Positions 14,207 through 15,483 of a stretch of DNA of 15,483 nt are shown here, piece by piece; within the stretch, counting starts at the first letter, position 1, and each line of letters begins with the position of its first letter. Below the pieces are notes generated by a model, which had not been told where the DNA came from, searched no databases, and worked only from the letters and a program-made list of their open reading frames with translations. The translations under genes and the position numbers were made by a program. Source of the stretch: Gemmatimonadota bacterium (GTDB lineage: Bacteria; Gemmatimonadota; Gemmatimonadetes; Longimicrobiales; Gaopeijiaceae); contig SKZC01000006.1 of NCBI GenBank assembly GCA_007127575.1, positions 1-15,483 of the forward strand. Reading direction: 5' to 3'.

Positions 14207-15483
14207 TCAGAGAGGAAAGAAGAAGGGGACGAAGACGACCACGGCCACCACGACCATGAGGGTGAGGGGGAGCCCCAACCGGAGGAAGTCTCCCATCCGG
14301 TAGCCGGCCGGGGCCATGACCAAGGCGTGGGCGGGGTGAGCCACCGGGCTGGCGAGGGTGGTCCCGGTGAGGGCGATGCCCATGACCAGAGCCCGGGGCG
14401 AGATCCCCAGATCCACTCCCGCACTGATGGCCACCGGCGCCAGGAGCACCACCAGAGCCGCCCCGGGGATCACCTGGGCGCCCACCGCGGTGACCAGGCA
14501 GAGGACCAGAAGGACTCCTCGGGGTCCCAGCCCGGCCACGTTCCCCACCGCTTTCTCCCCCAGATACGCCGCCGCCCCGGTCTCATCCAGCGCGATCCCC
14601 AGGGAAAGCATCCCGGCCACCAGGACCACCGTTGGGAGATCCACGGCCCGATACGCCTCTTCCGTGGTGAGACATCGGGTGAGTACCAGGAGTATGGAGG
14701 CGGCCACCACGGCGATGGAGATGGGGATCCAACCGACCATGACGGGGACGAGAGCGGCGGCCACGATGACCAGGGACAAGGGTGCAAGCTGGGTCCGAGG
14801 AGCCTCGGGCACGGCTTCGGTGATGACGATGAAGTTCGGCTCGGAAAGGAGATCCCGCAGCCGCTCCCGGGGGCCATAGAGAAGAAGTGCGTCACCGAAC
14901 TGGAGTACCTCGTCCCGAAGGTCGCTCTTCAGCGTCTGATCCTCCCTCCAGATGGCCAGCACGCTCACGCCGAACCTTCCCCGGAAGTTGAGCTGGCGCA
15001 GGGTCTTCCCTACCAGACCGCTTCGAGGGGCCAGCACCACCTCCACGAACCCCGTGCGCTCCGACTCCAGCTCCTCTCCCTCCACCTCCACCTCCTCCTC
15101 CACCTCCAAGCGCTGCAGCCCGCGAAGGGAAGCCAGGTCCTCCGGATCCGCCTTCACCAACAGGATGTCCCCGATCCGGAGGGGGAGGTCGGGGTCGGGC
15201 AGGGTGTGGGTCTCCGTGCCCCGAACCACGGCCAGGACCGTCAGGCCCATGGCATCCCCCAGATGGGTTTCCGCCAGGGTCCGCCCGTCCAGCAGGGAGC
15301 TGTCAGCGATGCGGAGGGCGGTGAGTCGGTCCCGCAGGGAAAAGTCCCGCATGGCCTCGGCCGGATCCATGGCCTGGAGATCTTCGATCCCCTCTCGTTC
15401 CCCCAGCTCCGTCAGCCGTTCCCGAGGGGCCTGGACCAGGAGTACATCCCCCTGCACCAAAGGGGTATCCTGGAGGTGGGTGC
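14207..15483 (-). CDS. SLC13-family permease with RCK_C (TrkA-C) domains, 5' end outside window
   Basis: The frame is open to the right edge. The visible product is the C-terminal ~425 residues. Two soluble regulator-of-K-conductance-type domains come first (LVQGDVLLVQAPRERL; LPLRIGDILLVKADPEDL; then a Glu-rich linker and LRQLNFRGRFGVSVLAIWR with LQFGDALLLYGPRERL). About six or seven hydrophobic helices follow, including LVIVAAALVPVMVGWIPISIA, VVLVAGMLSLGIALDETGAAAYL, VVLLAPVAISAGVDLG and the terminal LTLMVVVAVVVFVPFFF. Known relatives place the RCK_C pair between two transporter halves, so the missing 5' part should encode the N-terminal helices. The family moves anions (dicarboxylates, sulfate) with sodium; the substrate here is unknown. 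The re-entrant hairpin motif reads TTLASPVAHPAHALV, lacking the usual Asn, and the preceding IPGAALVVLLAP also lacks the Asn common in the family. A TTG at 15460 is not a likely start, because the reading frame and domain continue upstream. Confidence 0.88.
   Translation of the reverse strand, partial: THLQDTPLVQGDVLLVQAPRERLTELGEREGIEDLQAMDPAEAMRDFSLRDRLTALRIADSSLLDGRTLAETHLGDAMGLTVLAVVRGTETHTLPDPDLPLRIGDILLVKADPEDLASLRGLQRLEVEEEVEVEGEELESERTGFVEVVLAPRSGLVGKTLRQLNFRGRFGVSVLAIWREDQTLKSDLRDEVLQFGDALLLYGPRERLRDLLSEPNFIVITEAVPEAPRTQLAPLSLVIVAAALVPVMVGWIPISIAVVAASILLVLTRCLTTEEAYRAVDLPTVVLVAGMLSLGIALDETGAAAYLGEKAVGNVAGLGPRGVLLVLCLVTAVGAQVIPGAALVVLLAPVAISAGVDLGISPRALVMGIALTGTTLASPVAHPAHALVMAPAGYRMGDFLRLGLPLTLMVVVAVVVFVPFFFPL

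Larger units (their letters stand above)
14080..14208. repeat. Repeated CGTGTGT motifs upstream of the sigma gene
   Basis: CGTGTGT(C/G) occurs on the plus strand at 14080-14087, 14120-14127 and 14201-14208, with start-to-start distances of 40 and 81 bp. An inverted copy TCACACAC lies at 14141-14148. The middle copy and the inverted copy form an 8-bp dyad, GTGTGTGA (14121-14128) and TCACACAC (14141-14148), with a 12-bp spacer. The middle copy overlaps the candidate -35 box. The last copy overlaps the stop of the permease gene. They may be operator sites or duplicated promoter elements. Confidence 0.5.

Noticed and set aside
1..15483. CRISPR arrays, tRNA or rRNA genes, insertion sequences, phage genes
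   Set aside because: No regular repeat-spacer pattern, cloverleaf-like segment, transposase motif or phage protein was seen, and almost all sequence is accounted for by coding genes.

Overview
This 15.5 kb window is very GC-rich, with tightly packed genes and short intergenic gaps. It carries eleven protein genes and no RNA genes, insertion sequences or CRISPR. The gene content points to a Gram-negative, outer-membrane bacterium that is probably non-model, with Gemmatimonadota as my best guess. That content includes a DUF2723 membrane protein, lipoproteins, a TonB-dependent receptor with an N-terminal carboxypeptidase-like domain, a HmuY-like protein, an ECF sigma factor with a zinc-finger anti-sigma factor, and an SLC13/RCK permease. 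The lineage is inferred from gene content and composition only.

Left part (1-4361): a DUF2723 GT-C-like membrane protein runs off the left edge on the minus strand. It is divergent from a plus-strand alpha/beta hydrolase, which converges on a minus-strand HEAT-repeat protein across a 22 bp gap holding a perfect palindrome.

Middle part (4362-9181): a 227 bp divergent region with a 10+10 bp inverted repeat separates the HEAT gene from a lipoprotein amidohydrolase with a complete metal site. That gene converges, across a strong GC hairpin, on a minus-strand pair: a membrane-anchored HmuY-like protein followed by a secreted M19 dipeptidase. A saccharopine-dehydrogenase-like reductase diverges from this pair.

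Right part (9191-14206, minus strand): the most interesting unit is a four-gene, translationally coupled operon in the order ECF sigma, zinc-finger anti-sigma, TonB-dependent receptor, lipoprotein serpin. The junctions overlap by 23, 4 and 1 nt, with strong Shine-Dalgarno sequences at the internal starts. Upstream is a promoter-like TGTCACA-N16-CGTT element among repeated CGTGTGT motifs. The layout suggests a cell-surface signalling module whose output gene is an outer-membrane protease inhibitor. This is inference from gene order and motifs.

Right edge: the 3' part of an SLC13-family permease with RCK_C domains, minus strand, cut by the window end. A loose theme across the window is peptide and protease handling in the cell envelope (M19 dipeptidase, amidohydrolase of a peptidase-related family, serpin).
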